Below, piece by piece: positions 47,352 to 58,789 of a DNA stretch of 64,000 nt. The number at the start of each line of letters is the position of its first letter. Positions within the stretch are counted from its first letter, which is position 1. The stretch is taken from the NCBI GenBank assembly GCA_948474755.1, contig CAOLHI010000643.1:372001-436000 (forward strand). Direction: 5' to 3'. The DNA is from Ctenosaura bakeri (Eukaryota > Chordata > Lepidosauria > Squamata > Iguanidae). The translations under genes and the position numbers were made by a program. Below the pieces are notes generated by a model. That model saw nothing but the letters and a program-made list of their open reading frames with translations, was not told the DNA's origin and did no database searches.

Positions 47352-48229
47352 TGTTACTGTGATCCAGGCCTACCTGGAGATAGCATATGATATCATTTTG
47401 ATATCAAACCATTCGGCTTTCTTCTGCCACCCCGCTCCACGTGTTTGTGAGGCCTCTGGACAAGCACATAAACAGGCGCAGCCAATAATTGCTGGACATT
47501 CCATTCTCCACCCAGGCAGGCCAGACACAGCCAGTTTATCGCTTCAGGGACCTCTCTGGCAAACACCTTGCTGCTTATGCATGATACTAACAAAGGCTCC
47601 CAGCCCTGAGCAGGTAGCCTCACAAAGCTGTACTAAGCGCTGTGCATTTGCATACTGGCTACACTTGACCCTAAGCCAATCATGCTAAACTCTGACCTTT
47701 CCAAAGCTTTGTCCCGCTCTTAAATCACATTGTTCTCACCGAGTAAGGTATGGCCTGCAGTCACAATTCACCCTATAAAAAACCCTGATTCCGAGACCAT
47801 CCTTGGATCGCTCCCGAGTTCCAGACCGCCTTGCTGCCACTTTGGTCGGCGAGCTCCCCTCAGCGAACTGCGCTGAGCTCCTTCCCTGCACCCATCGAAC
47901 TCAATCTTCAAACCTCTCCAGGACTATGAGACAGGTGTCGTATCACCCATTTCCCTCCGAAAATCCCTATTTTCAATTCTTTAGTTAGCTGTGTGACTGT
48001 GTTGTCTTTAATATTTGTCTGTATTTAATAAAACATCATCATTATTACTTTAAACCATCTAACTGCTTGACTGACCTGATCCTGTAGATGCTGGGTTGCA
48101 AGATTCTGCTAAGTTACCCTGCCTCTCGATAACTTTAGTGAGTGCTCCAGCTAATTTTCCCCAAGGTTGTGTTGTTGTTGTTTGGTTATTTGGGCGCCCC
48201 TCCCAGGACCCCCAGAGAACAGGGTAACA
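47352..48229 (+). mobile_element. Solo LTR of an endogenous retrovirus-like element, 4-bp duplication
   Basis: An 878-bp unit starting TGTTACTGTGATCC and ending GAACAGGGTAACA, with inverted TGTTAC/GTAACA ends. It is flanked by GTAT at 47348-47351 and 48230-48233. A promoter TATA (CCCTATAAAAAACCC) lies near 47773 and a poly(A) signal (TTTAATAAAACATC) near 48028, in U3-R-U5 order. No internal genes. The 4-bp duplication is typical of class I (gamma-like) endogenous retroviruses. Related to the LTRs at 51296 and 24926. The frames within it are incidental. Confidence 0.9.
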
Positions 48230-48289
48230 GTATCCTGGTTCTCCTAAACTGTCACCTAAATAGTGGCATCCGTTAATTCAATGAGATCA

Positions 48290-48322
48290 GGAAAAACAAA
48301 CAAACAGACAAACAAACAAACA
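48290..48322. repeat. (AAAC)n microsatellite
   Basis: AAAACAAACAAACAGACAAAC-type run just downstream of the LTR. Confidence 0.85.
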
Positions 48323-48344
48323 GGAGAACTGGGATAGGTTGTGA

Positions 48345-48541
48345 GGACTAACCTGGTATAATGGATTGATTACAACTGTGAAGACTGGGATTCAGTTCTC
48401 TGCTCAGTCATGCAAACCCACTAGGTGACCCTGGGCATATCACACACTCTCAGCCCCCAGAAAATACTGTTATGGGTTTGCCTTAGGGTCACCATAAGTC
48501 TGAAATGACTTAAAGGTACACAGCAGCAGTAACAGCAATAC
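48345..48541 (+). mobile_element. tRNA-derived SINE (Sauria/ACA type), near complete
   Basis: The head ACCTGGTATAATGGATTGAT with AGACTGGGATTCAGTTCTC is followed by the body CCACTAGGTGACCCTGGGCA, then GGGTCACCATAAGTCTGAAA, TGACTTAAAGGTACACAG and a short CAG/CAA tail. Confidence 0.85.
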
Positions 48542-49494
48542 ATGTTACAAAATTTGCACTGACCAAAGTTTATTTGGGTACATTTTTTCAATAGGACTTA
48601 TTTTATCCATTCACTTAAAAAAATACTGTGCTAATTTTTATGGACATTACCTTTTTTTAAATGTACTGTAAGCCTCATAAATCAATTCTCAAGTTGAAGG
48701 GCATGTCTTCTCACAATGCAGCTTAGAAAGTGTGAAAAAAATGCTATTTCATCAAGAGTGTCAAACCCCACAAAAAATCCATTCCTATGTAAAGATAGTA
48801 ATGAAGATGAGAAATATTCTTCTGAAGTAGCAGATATGAGTAGTTTTGATGATCTGCAATGGGGATAGACAGAATGTTTGAAAATATTGGGGGGGGGAGA
48901 AAAAAAATGTGTTTCTCGAGTATCAGGAAGCTCTCATGAGGAGAAACCAGATGAGAATTGTCATAGGTCAGGGCTTATAGTATGCAAAATTTGCAATTCT
49001 TTTTGCACTAAGGATGCTGGAGGCATAGTTATGAGATATAGTTATTATAGTCTCCCATCCAACCTCTTCCAAAGCCACTTTTTCTCAGTGGCAGTCCCAC
49101 AAACTTCCTAGTTGGTGGAGAGTGCAAGGATCAAATAAGATAAGCACCCACCTATTTTCATATAGCTGGATATACAACCACATACAAATAGCTATGGGTA
49201 TTTCTATGGTATTTTCAGGCATCCTTTGGAGTACCCTGTGGATGATATCATTGCTTTACATTCAGTTATAGGAAAATAGCTGGATACTTATCTCCTACTC
49301 CCTTTGTTATCCAAAGATCATAAGGAAATGACTTGATTGAGGGTACTGCTGCTGGGGAAAGCATTTTTTGGAGGGTGGGTGAGGGAAGTTGGTCATTGCA
49401 GGGTCCTTGTGCAGGTTCATGAAGATTTTTTAAAAAGTAACTGTCAATGCTATCATAATTCACCAGCAGGATGGCACTCACTTATTTTTTGTAA

Positions 49495-49680
49495 AAATAA
49501 AAAAAGTGTGAATTTTGCACAAAGTGTTCCTGACTAAAGCATTTTTATGCACAGGAATCAGCATTTACATGCAGAAAATAATATTTCTACACAGAAAATG
49601 ACATTTATGTGCAGAAAATGCTATTTTCTGGGGAAAAAATTAGAGTCACATGCAAATTTTGTGCAGAGAAACTCCCAAAG
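49495..49680 (+). repeat. Dispersed AT-rich repeat family A, copy 2
   Basis: Internal words CATGCAGAAAATAATATTTC, CACAGAAAATGACATTTATG and TGCAGAAAATGCTATTTTCT repeat about every 27-30 bp. The right flank AAATTTTGTGCAGAGAAACT with CCCAAAGAG matches 7389-7435. Confidence 0.65.
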
Positions 49681-49800
49681 AGCAAATAATCATTAAAATC
49701 ATGGAGCTTTCAAAGCTTTTCTTATAGCAAGAAGAGAATTGCTAAAATTTATAATTGCTTCCTTTCAGAATGAAATTAGCAAAGAGTTATAGCTATATAT

Positions 49801-50230
49801 CACATTCATAACCTAGAGTTGCAGATCTATAATCATCCCATATTCAGTGACACTACATAATCATGATCATGTTACAATTGTGATTGTAAATCCCTTCCCA
49901 ACCCACCTTAACAGCTGGTAGCTACATCAGGTGAAGGGGATTTCTTGAACTGCCTGCCCATCAGGGTGCAAGGAAGATGATATTTCCATCCCGCTCCCAC
50001 CAGTGAGTGAAGCTGAAGCAGTTAGAAGCAGTATCCCGACTGAGGCCGACTGGTAGGAGTGGATTTGAAATGTCCTCTCCTAGTGCCTCAGTCTTCAGCT
50101 GAACTGGTCTCCTTTGCTCATTGTGTTTGCTCTCTGTTAAGGTGGGCTTGGGGATTTGGGCCAGGAGATATTAGTTAGGTACACATTCATAACTAAGTAG
50201 CCAATGTAGGTTATCAACATACAAACCTAA
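49801..50230 (+). repeat. Dispersed repeat family B, copy 2
   Basis: Aligns by eye along its length with 35168-35525. The best block is AGGTGGGCTTGGGGATTTGG, then GCCAGGAGATATTAGTTAGG and ATAACTAAGTAGCCAATGTA. It carries extra sequence in the middle relative to copy 1. Confidence 0.65.
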
Positions 50231-51295
50231 TCTGAAATAAGGGAGAAGAATGTAAATGAGGCATGGTTCTCAATAAATAAATAAATAAAACCCTAAAATG
50301 CCCCACTTCATGCTCTTAATTGGTTAGGTACATTCTCAGACTTGCTAATGACTGTATGTAGGAGTGGGTGTGCATATTCTTTCCTCTGGAAGTTTTGTCA
50401 AAGTCTGAATTTCTCAAGGGACTAAAGCTCGAAGAGAATTAGGCTGTGCCTGTAATATTCCTAAAGAGAAAGTTGAAATTAACCAGGAGATTCATCTTAA
50501 TGAAACATCTCATGTATTCTTATTGCAGCTAAAAGAATGTATATAAGATCAAGAACAGCAGCAACAACAAAAGATTATTTTAACACAAAGAAAAGGACCA
50601 CATCTCTGTATCATATAGATAGATCCATTTTCCATTGCATAATCCAGCAGTAGTAATTGCTGCTGTGAAACACAATAGATTAAACGGGAAAAGCAAATTA
50701 CTTTCCAAGTTGGAGCACCAAGAAAACATTCATTTCTGAAGCTTGCTATTTTACTTATTAAGTGCCTAACAATAATAAAAAGAGAATAAAATAAAAAAGA
50801 GAAACACTTGCTAGTTATTATGCATAATAACCCTCTTACCTGAAAATTTCTATTATGTTTTGAAGATCACACTGAGAATAATAACAATTTAAAATGCTAC
50901 AAGATTATGCTTAAATATTTAATAGGTGATCATTAAAAAGTCATTCAATCTGTTTGCATTAAATATTTTCTCATATATTTAATCTCATAATAGCATTGCA
51001 TTTTTAGACATTGGGCCAAAATGAGACTGGTACAATGAGACATATTTCCTCTCCATGAAACTACAGTCTGTGGGGCTAACTTCCATGTAATGGGGGCTTT
51101 AAAACAATTAGAAAAATGTTTCCAGATGCCCAGGTTTTAAAAAACCTGTGAGATAAAGACTAAGAGAAATAAGCAGCAAATAGCTAAGTGTACTTCTGCC
51201 TGAGAGGTAGCTTAACATCAAAATTGGTAGCGACTTATTCACTAAAAAAAAATGATTCTTCATGCTTCAGATCAATGCAACAAGGACTGTGCACA
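50231..51295. other. No gene; AT-rich, possibly conserved-looking interval
   Basis: Holds an (AATA)n run at about 50272-50292, then repeat-free AT-rich sequence with homeodomain-type TAATTA/ATTAA words. No frame of interest. Confidence 0.5.
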
Positions 51296-52194
51296 TGTTA
51301 CCCTGATTTCTGGGGTCCCTTGGGGGACACTTCAATGTGCTTCATGTGATGGGGAATGGAAACTAGCCAGAGCACAAGCAATAGCAATGCAAGAGGCAGG
51401 GTAACCTAGTGGGGTCTTTTTACCCAGTTTTTGGGGGGTCAGGCCAACCCAAAAACCAAATAAAAATGTCCAATAAATGATTTTATTGAATGAAAGCCTC
51501 ACACACCAATGCAATCACTCACACACTCGCTCAAGACATATGAAGAAGTAAAAAGAGAGGAAATTGGATAGGTGAATTGAAGGGATGCAGCTGGGGTGAT
51601 ACTGCACCTTTGTCCTAAAGTCCTGGGTCTGGGAAAAACAGCAGAGAAGTGGGACTCAGCACAGAGAGGGCTGAGGGGATCACTCAACGGACAGAGAAAT
51701 GGTCTGCTGGGATGACTGGGAGTGATCCAAAGAACCACTCAAAAATAGGGACTATTTGTAGGGGGAAAAGTACCTGGAGGACTAATCTTTCCCGGGGAGA
51801 ACAATGAGTGTTGGAGCTATAACAAAGCTCCAACATGGTAATTTCCTTTGTATGATGGGATTTGCCAGGTGTTGCAAATTCTCAGGATCTTCAGCTGTGC
51901 TAGTTTGTGGTGTGACTTCATATAAATGGTTCTCGCCTGATGGAATATTTGCTCAACTTGGGGCAGACATGTTAATCCCCTCAAGTTGGCTTCCTGGGGC
52001 TGTGGACCCTTTGTTTATTGTGGGTTTACACATCTTGAGGTCTCTTAGGGCTACGTGACTGGGGATTTTACTGGCCTGACCTGGTTTTCAGTCTTTTGAC
52101 CATTGCTGCCTACGTGCCCCTTCAGGGGACTTCTCTGGCACACAGAAAATTTTAATTGTGGATCCCAGGATAAGGTTTCTCCAGTGGGGTAACA
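51296..52194 (-). mobile_element. Solo LTR, minus strand, same family as 47352
   Basis: An 899-bp unit whose + strand ends are TGTTACCCTGATTTCTGG and CCAGTGGGGTAACA. It is flanked by CACA at 51292-51295 and 52195-52198 (4-bp duplication). Read on the minus strand, its 3' end (GGGACCCCAGAAATCAGGGTAACA split as GGGACCCC, AGAAATCAGGG, TAACA) corresponds to that of the 47352 LTR. A minus-strand poly(A) signal lies near 51485 (CAATAAAATC). It also contains a perfect 10-bp stem hairpin at 51809-51835. No internal genes. Confidence 0.88.
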
Positions 52195-52226
52195 CACATG
52201 TGCACCAGGATTTTGAAAATGTCTTA

Positions 52227-52638
52227 GGCCATTTCCGCACCATGAGACTGAGCCATTTCTGGGACAGGATGACAGTGGCTGGCAGGTAGTTCTTCCATAT
52301 GACCTCATTGCCGGCCTACTGTCATCTCCTCCTCAAGCATCATACTTGCAGTGTTCTTGCAAAACAGAAAAAACAACAACCCTGTTTTGTGCCTGTAATT
52401 GCACAGTGCTTCCATTGTTCCTGGCTGTGCAGAAGCTGCAGAACTGCAATGGTGACATTTCTTTCTGTAGCGCAGCAATGGAAAGTGCCCAGCTATACTG
52501 TGGAAGGAAGAGGTGGTGCTGTTGCTCTCCTCCACGTGGAGCGAACAGGTTCAGAGGGGAGCATTGCTGATTCACTCCCTTCCAAATCTGGGACTGTATT
52601 GTGACGACACGGAAGAGCGTTGTTGTGCAGAAATGGCT
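52227..52638. mobile_element. MITE with GGCCATTTCCGCACC ends, 412 bp
   Basis: The left end GGCCATTTCCGCACCATG and right end GTTGTGCAGAAATGGC are inverted repeats shared with the small palindromic MITEs. The interior is different and GC-richer. The flanks TTA and TTT are compatible with a mutated 3-bp duplication. It starts only 32 bp after the LTR. Frames on both strands are compositional. Confidence 0.75.
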
Positions 52639-53072
52639 TTTGTCTCAATATTTTGCATCAGTTTGCACTCATGCACTCCTTACCCCACTTGCTTAAGTGT
52701 ATTTCTGTGTAAATACAGGCCTAAAGTCGATTGTTAGCACCAGCTAGAACAGAGACAATGAATGAATTATATTTAGTTATAGATTGACTCATCATTCAAC
52801 AAATGGTTCAATGAGTCTACCCTAGCTGGAACTACTCAGCAGAATTCCAGCCAAAGGATCAACAACTTTCCATTTTTCCCCTAAGAATGGAAGGTCAAAA
52901 CACTTTCACAGATGGGGACACACATCATGAATTAAAAACATGCATTAAAAAAATTATTGAAGTGAATTTCTTTTTCCATCCTAATGCATGCCTGCACCTA
53001 TCTTTTATCAATCTGACTCTCAACTGCTATTATTGTAAAACACATTGATAACTCTAAAATACAAAGGAAAGG

Positions 53073-53105
<33 letters not shown>

Positions 53106-54504
53106 AAAGTAGGTGTGACAAACCTATATTTATGCACTCTATAGCCTAATTCACATGATTTGGGGCACATACTTAACTATATTTTGAGTATCAGCAAAAA
53201 TGCAAGAAACAGATATTTTTAAATCTACATGCCATACATGTTCATTTATTGAGGGTGTTGATATGGGAGCATTTCTCAGCAAGACTTGTACACAAGAGAG
53301 AAAAAATATTCAGCAGTTGGAAAAGAACTCTAAATTATGAAGAAAATTCAAAGAAAAACAATCTGTATGATCATCCATATACCATGCAATGCTGACAAAG
53401 TTTGTCATTCTTTTATCATATCATTTTTGAATTCTACAAAGTGTGTGTTCTAGAGGGGTAAACTTCTGAAAAAAACAAAAACAAAAACAAAATAAGCTCA
53501 GGCTGCAGGAAAGTTTTTTAAGTAAGTATAAAGAAAACTCAGCTTTTCTTATTAGAAAAGAAACAGAGGATTTTGCTTTTATTTATTTTATTTCCCCAGG
53601 GGATTGCTTACTCTGTTGTATGGTTGGTGGCAGAATTACTTAGCAAGAGGGATGGCTGCAGGATTGTCCTAGTTCATAATAATTTTTTTTAAAAAATACA
53701 ACCCCTACATTCAGTTCTCCATGGCAGAAAAATATACCCCAATTGTCCACTTGAGATAATACCCCTGAAACTACTAATACTGAGGCTGCAATCTTGTATG
53801 GAAAAATGGCAGTTTGTTGGAAAATTAAGTCATTGTAAACTGAAATACACCAACATAAATTGTGCTGAATTGTGCCATTGCAAAATTCTCCTTCTGAGAA
53901 TATGAAGGAGAATAGAAATCTAACTATGCCAATGGAAACATTTCACAAGCAGAACTGACAGCATGGGCAATGAGCAATATTTCCCAATGCACAATGGGGA
54001 CACTTGTGCAATGGGACATCTTGTGTAGTTCCTTGATGTGCATTGTGACAATTCACCAGCATGCTTGTATATTGTGTGACATAGCTCCATCTTCATAAAG
54101 TTAGGCATCTTAGCAACTGATGCAGGATCTCAGACAAAATTTGTAGGACCGACATTGATGTATACAGCCAACCATGAATTAAACCTACAAAACTCAATGG
54201 GACTTATGTTTTAGTTATAAAATATTCAGGATTCTAAACATAAAGGATTTGAAAGGATGTGTGGCAGGTGGACTAAAATTCTTGATTTTACTAGCATCAT
54301 GGACAAATTGCAAAAAGTAACAAACATAATCTCTAGGATTTAGAACATTTGGAAGTAAAATGTTGTTTGTAGGAGTGTAATTCTTCCATAATTTTCTTCT
54401 TAAAGGCAGAAACAAATAATTTCAGCAATGTTATATATGTATATATATTTCGCAGAAATTCTTTGAAAATGTTTGAAAACCAAAATCAAAGACTATTCAC
54501 AATT
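52639..54504. other. No gene; one (AAC)n microsatellite
   Basis: (AAC)n at 53079-53106, an (AAAAC)n stretch near 53470-53495, and a weak copy of the dispersed reptile repeat around 54185-54245 (AAACTCAATGGGACTTATG). Otherwise unremarkable. Confidence 0.6.
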
Positions 54505-54880
54505 TGGAACCTAATTTATGCAAAATTCACATTTTTCCCCCCACAGAAAACAGCATTTTGTAAGCAGGAGACAATATTTTCTGTATGAAAAATAATGTTT
54601 CAATTTAGAAATATTAATCTATTTGCAAAAAATGCTGTTATCTGTGCAGAAAATGTTGTTATCTTCACAGAAAACTGTGTTTTCTATTCAAATCAACCCT
54701 GTGTGAATTTTATACAGAGCAGATCCCCAAATTTTATACAGAGCAGATCCCTCTTTTTCCTGTGCAGAAAGTAATTTTTGTGTTGAAATATTACTTTTGA
54801 TGCAAAAATGCAAAACAGCCACATTTGATTTTTGTGCAGAAGAACTCCTGAACTGTGAAGATTCTCATGAGTCCAGGGTT
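54505..54880 (+). repeat. Dispersed AT-rich repeat family A, copy 3
   Basis: Longest copy. Repeated GTGCAGAAAATGTTGTTATC, CACAGAAAACTGTGTTTTCT and similar words. An internal 22-23 bp direct duplication (TTTTATACAGAGCAGATCCC, twice at about 54708-54750). The shared right flank is CACATTTGATTTTTGTGCAG, then AACTCCTGAACTGTGAAG. Confidence 0.65.
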
Positions 54881-55360
54881 CCTCTTGTTAAGGTTTGCCA
54901 AGGCTTGAAAACCATGTGTGTTTTTGCCCCCTCTCCTTCTCGAGATTTTTTTTTTACTTCAGTGGTTTCAAAATCTTTGAAAGATTCTGTGGTAAATTAA
55001 AAAACAACAACATAAGACTTTAAATGATGTATGATTATTCACTTAATGCAATGGAAACTAAAGTCAATTGGGTGTAACACCAGCCACTGTACTCATTGAA
55101 TATGATAGGAATCTTATTTAAATAAGCGAAAACTACAAGTTAAGGAAGGAATGGATCCTGGTGGGAGTTATGGCTAGATCTCATTAGCCACAGTAAGAAG
55201 GATACAAATTAACAATAGACCTTGGAAGACTTGAGATGCAGCAAAAGAGACCCATTCTTCAGACAGCTCCCATTCTCTTCAATGGATATTCTTGTCCTTC
55301 ATTCTTCTATAGCATTCACCATGCCAATGGGTAATATTTGTGACCTTTGAATTGAAAGAT

Positions 55361-55985
55361 TGTGATGAACGAGTGGGTTCCGGTTGAAAGTACGGTCCTG
55401 AGCCAAAGAAAATGGCCACGCGCATTGCATTAATGTTGGATGGACTTGGACCGTGAAGCGAGAAATAAAGGAATGTTGATTTGGCCACAGAAGAGAGTTG
55501 ACAAAACAAGAAGGAATTGCACAAACAAAGTGTACTCCGAGCTGCACAGAACATCGAGAGAAGATAAGAAACTGACGTGATACAGGTCGTTTTGACACAA
55601 ACTGGTAAGACATTGGTATGTTCTGGAACCATGGTAACCAGCAAAACATGTTGTTCCCAAGAAGTGAAAAAAGTGGGTATAAAGGGGGGGATTTTCAGCC
55701 TCTCTTTGGTGACTCTTCAACCGCGGCAACGAAAGTCATCCACCTTTTGGGAACACCTGATCAATGTTCGGTGAAGGGACCGTGTGTGCGTATGTCGGTG
55801 TGAATGCTTGTGTGAAAGAGCTCTTGGTACTTATGTGATTTTGTATTTTACATCTCAATAAATGTTACATGAATAGTGTTAAAACCCAGATCTGGTTTCC
55901 AGCGTGCCTTGATTGAGAATCCTATAGTCTAGGGTGGCTAAATTTCTCTCTGGATCAAAAGTACCAAAAATCTCGGTGAATGACA
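55361..55985 (+). mobile_element. Solo LTR with 4-bp duplication AGAT, unrelated to the others
   Basis: A 625-bp unit beginning TGTGATGAACGAGTGGG and ending CGGTGAATGACA, with AGAT at 55357-55360 and 55986-55989. TATA box GGGTATAAAGGGG near 55677. Poly(A) signal CTCAATAAATG near 55855, followed by GT-rich sequence. It is rich in CpG compared with its surroundings, which suggests a relatively recent insertion. No internal genes. The overlapping frames at 55279-55803 lie in and around its promoter half and are not genes. Confidence 0.88.
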
Positions 55986-56737
55986 AGATGACCAAAATAG
56001 GAATACTTGGGAAGCATTCAAATACATCAGTGCATGTTTAATCTTCTTTCTGATTGAATATCAATACACTGTAATCATCTACAAGAATTAATGCTTAGAA
56101 TTAACATTATTATGCCTTATTTATACAGTAGAAGTACTACAGATCTATTTAAAATCAAGGCACCATTGACCAGTTTGTGTTTATGTGTGCGTGTGGTGCT
56201 CATATAAAATAGGAGCAAAATAAAATGCTTCTTCCCTGTCATTTCCACTAGATTCTTTTCATAAGAGATGCATGTTATCTAAGTATTGGTTGAATCACAC
56301 TTCTTCCTGAGACACTAGCCATTATACTTGAAACACAAGAATGTACCATTATTATTTGCTTATCTGATCACAATAATTTTTGTTAAATAATAATTTGTTT
56401 TGGCATTAATCACTTAAAATCATATTCATTTTGTTACTTATCTTTAATTTCTTCTCTTTTGTTTATCTCTTGCTGTTGTTCTTGCTGCTTCCTATGACAG
56501 ACACAGCACTGATACTGGTTCTGATAGTAATCTGTTATAAGGACACAATTCTAGCAATATAAAGTGGCAGCCACCAGGACACTTTGGCTAATGAATGAAT
56601 GAATGAAATCAAAAAGGTCTGACAATGAATGAAAATAGATGATAGTGGGCTGCACTAAGTTTAAGTTTTTATGGGGAAAAAAGACTGCACAGCCCAGTTT
56701 CAGAAAAGTTCATGAATGGAATCTGACAATAGACTCA

Positions 56738-57236
56738 GGCCCTTTCCACATGATGAAGTTAAAACGGGCCAAGGCATCCTGTCATGGAGGTCATCCGCAA
56801 CTTGGATCGGACTAGGTTCGAACTATTTACCTTAGCTCCACGCCTTAGTCCAATCCAAAACGCCCCCAAGTGGTCCTCCAGCACGCTAAGTGAAGACCAG
56901 AAAAATCCCGTCTTTCAATCTTCTGGAGAGCGCCATTTCGTTCCTGCTCACTTGTGCTGATGCACAGTCTCGCACCAATGCGAGCCTGTGATCAGCGGAG
57001 AGCAGGCTGTGGGCATAGTCAGCATCAGCGGTTGGTTGGGACCCACGAAGAACAGGAAGCTGCCATTTTCAACCTCAGCAGAGCTGATCTATAGACCTCG
57101 CAGTGCTCCGAATCGCCCTGCAACAAAGAGAGGAGCCCTGCAGAAGGGCTTAAGGGAAAGTCCATGTTGCTTCAAAGAAAGATGAACCGGTAAGTAATGG
57201 CACGGAGCGATTCACTTGCCTCATGTGGAAAGGGCC
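56738..57236 (+). mobile_element. GC-rich MITE-like element, second family
   Basis: A 499-bp element with ends GGCCCTTTCCACATGATGA and TCATGTGGAAAGGGCC. The interior is unrelated in wording to the 24371 family but has the same GC-rich style. It also carries a donor-like CCGGTAAGTAATGG (GT at 57190-57191) near its right end. Flanks TCA and TAA. No transposase. Confidence 0.8.
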
Positions 57237-57921
57237 TAAATTCAGTCCATTTAATTCAGTTTATTTAATGACAAAGTGCCAAAGATGGATGCTGGCTTGG
57301 TAGACCAGGGTTCCACCCTGAACAACTGTTAATCCAACTTTATATAGAATTGTTGCAAAAATAGTTAACAACCACTAAGTAACAAAAGGCTATGAATACA
57401 TACAAACTCAATAAGGAGTAGACACTGTTTCCAAGCTATGCATTTCACACTTGCTTTTTGTAGTTTATTTTGGCATTCTGGCTGTTGTCTTATCAGCAGA
57501 ACATGTCAGGATGTTTTGAGACATGACTCAGAAGATACTGTACATGTTTAACACAATCTAAAAAAAAAAAAATTTAGGAACCAGAACATTTTATATGCCT
57601 AAGCAAACTGTTTTCTTCAACATGACTGTAGTTCATTTAGGGCTCCAAGTCACTTTCTGCCTTTTTCTGTTCAGCCCAAAGTTATTAAAAAGTCAGCAGT
57701 TACATGGATTTCTTTACTTACATTGACCTTTCCCAGCTTGATCCCAGATGTGTTGGGAAGAGCAGCTTTAGTGATCTGATGAATATCCTATAAGCAATTC
57801 ACCTTTCCAATTTTCCCTCTCATATTCATTTTCTACCACTGTTCACTCTATCACATGACTAAATATTGTCAATTCATAATATGGAAGGCTGTGTGGGTTT
57901 CTACAGGTTGAAATACAGGGA

Positions 57922-58114
57922 GGCCATCACCACACTACACTGTTATAGTGCCACTTTCAACATCCTGTGGAATTCTGAGGTTTGTGGTTTACTGAGGCCC
58001 CTGAGCTCTCTGGCTGAGAATTCAAAATGCCCCTTCCTAAACTGCAAACCCCAGGATTCCATAGGAGGTTGAAAGTGGAATAATAAAACTATAAAGTATA
58101 GGGCAGAAATGGCC
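57922..58114. mobile_element. Palindromic MITE, full length
   Basis: A 193-bp member of the 15631/16485 family: left GGCCATCACCACACTAC, right GGGCAGAAATGGCC, flanks GGA and AGA. The internal CCTTCCTAAACTGCAAACC and AGGAGGTTGAAAGTGGAATA blocks are retained. Confidence 0.87.
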
Positions 58115-58789
58115 AGACAGAGAAAGTGCAACATGGTCAGGACAGCAAATAAGGAACAGGTTAGAAGATACATGGTAGTTTTTCTTTCACATCTGTCAAT
58201 TGCTTAATTTTATTAATAATCCTGAGGTGATAAAACAGGCCACATCCTATCCTATTTGAATTGTCAATAAGCATTATACAGATAGGACAAATCCCCAAGA
58301 CACTGTGACATCAGTCTCACGTCACATGTAGTCTTAAAGAGCCAATTGAGAAAAAGTTGTGGGAATAGCCTTCAAAGAGGAGAAACAGAAAAGGTAAGCT
58401 ATGTGTTCCATCACTGGCATCATTTGAAAAAAACAAAACAAAAAAATTCACAAGTGATACCTGATTCCTGTCAGATTAGCCTTAGCACAAGCCACATTAC
58501 ACAAAGATTGAGTTACTTTGTGTTAATTGTAAGTGGGCTGGAAATTGCTTAAGAATAGAAAGCAATCACTTGCATTTAAAGAGGTGAACATATAAAAAAG
58601 TTTGAGATGTGGCACTTGTGGGAAAACTGATCTATCACCTGAGGATAGCAAAGGGTCAGTGTTGCAAAAATGATGACCACTGATGATTTACATAAATTTA
58701 AAGCCACTAATTGAAACATCAAAATAGTTAAAAGATTTTTTTTTTATACTTTGGCTCAGTTAATTAAAATGGAGTCTATAAGTCATGAA

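Noticed and set aside
55279..55803. Three minus-strand frames of about 100-120 codons, considered as a gene
   Set aside because: They lie in and across the edge of a solo LTR opposite to its promoter, overlap each other, and have no recognisable domain.
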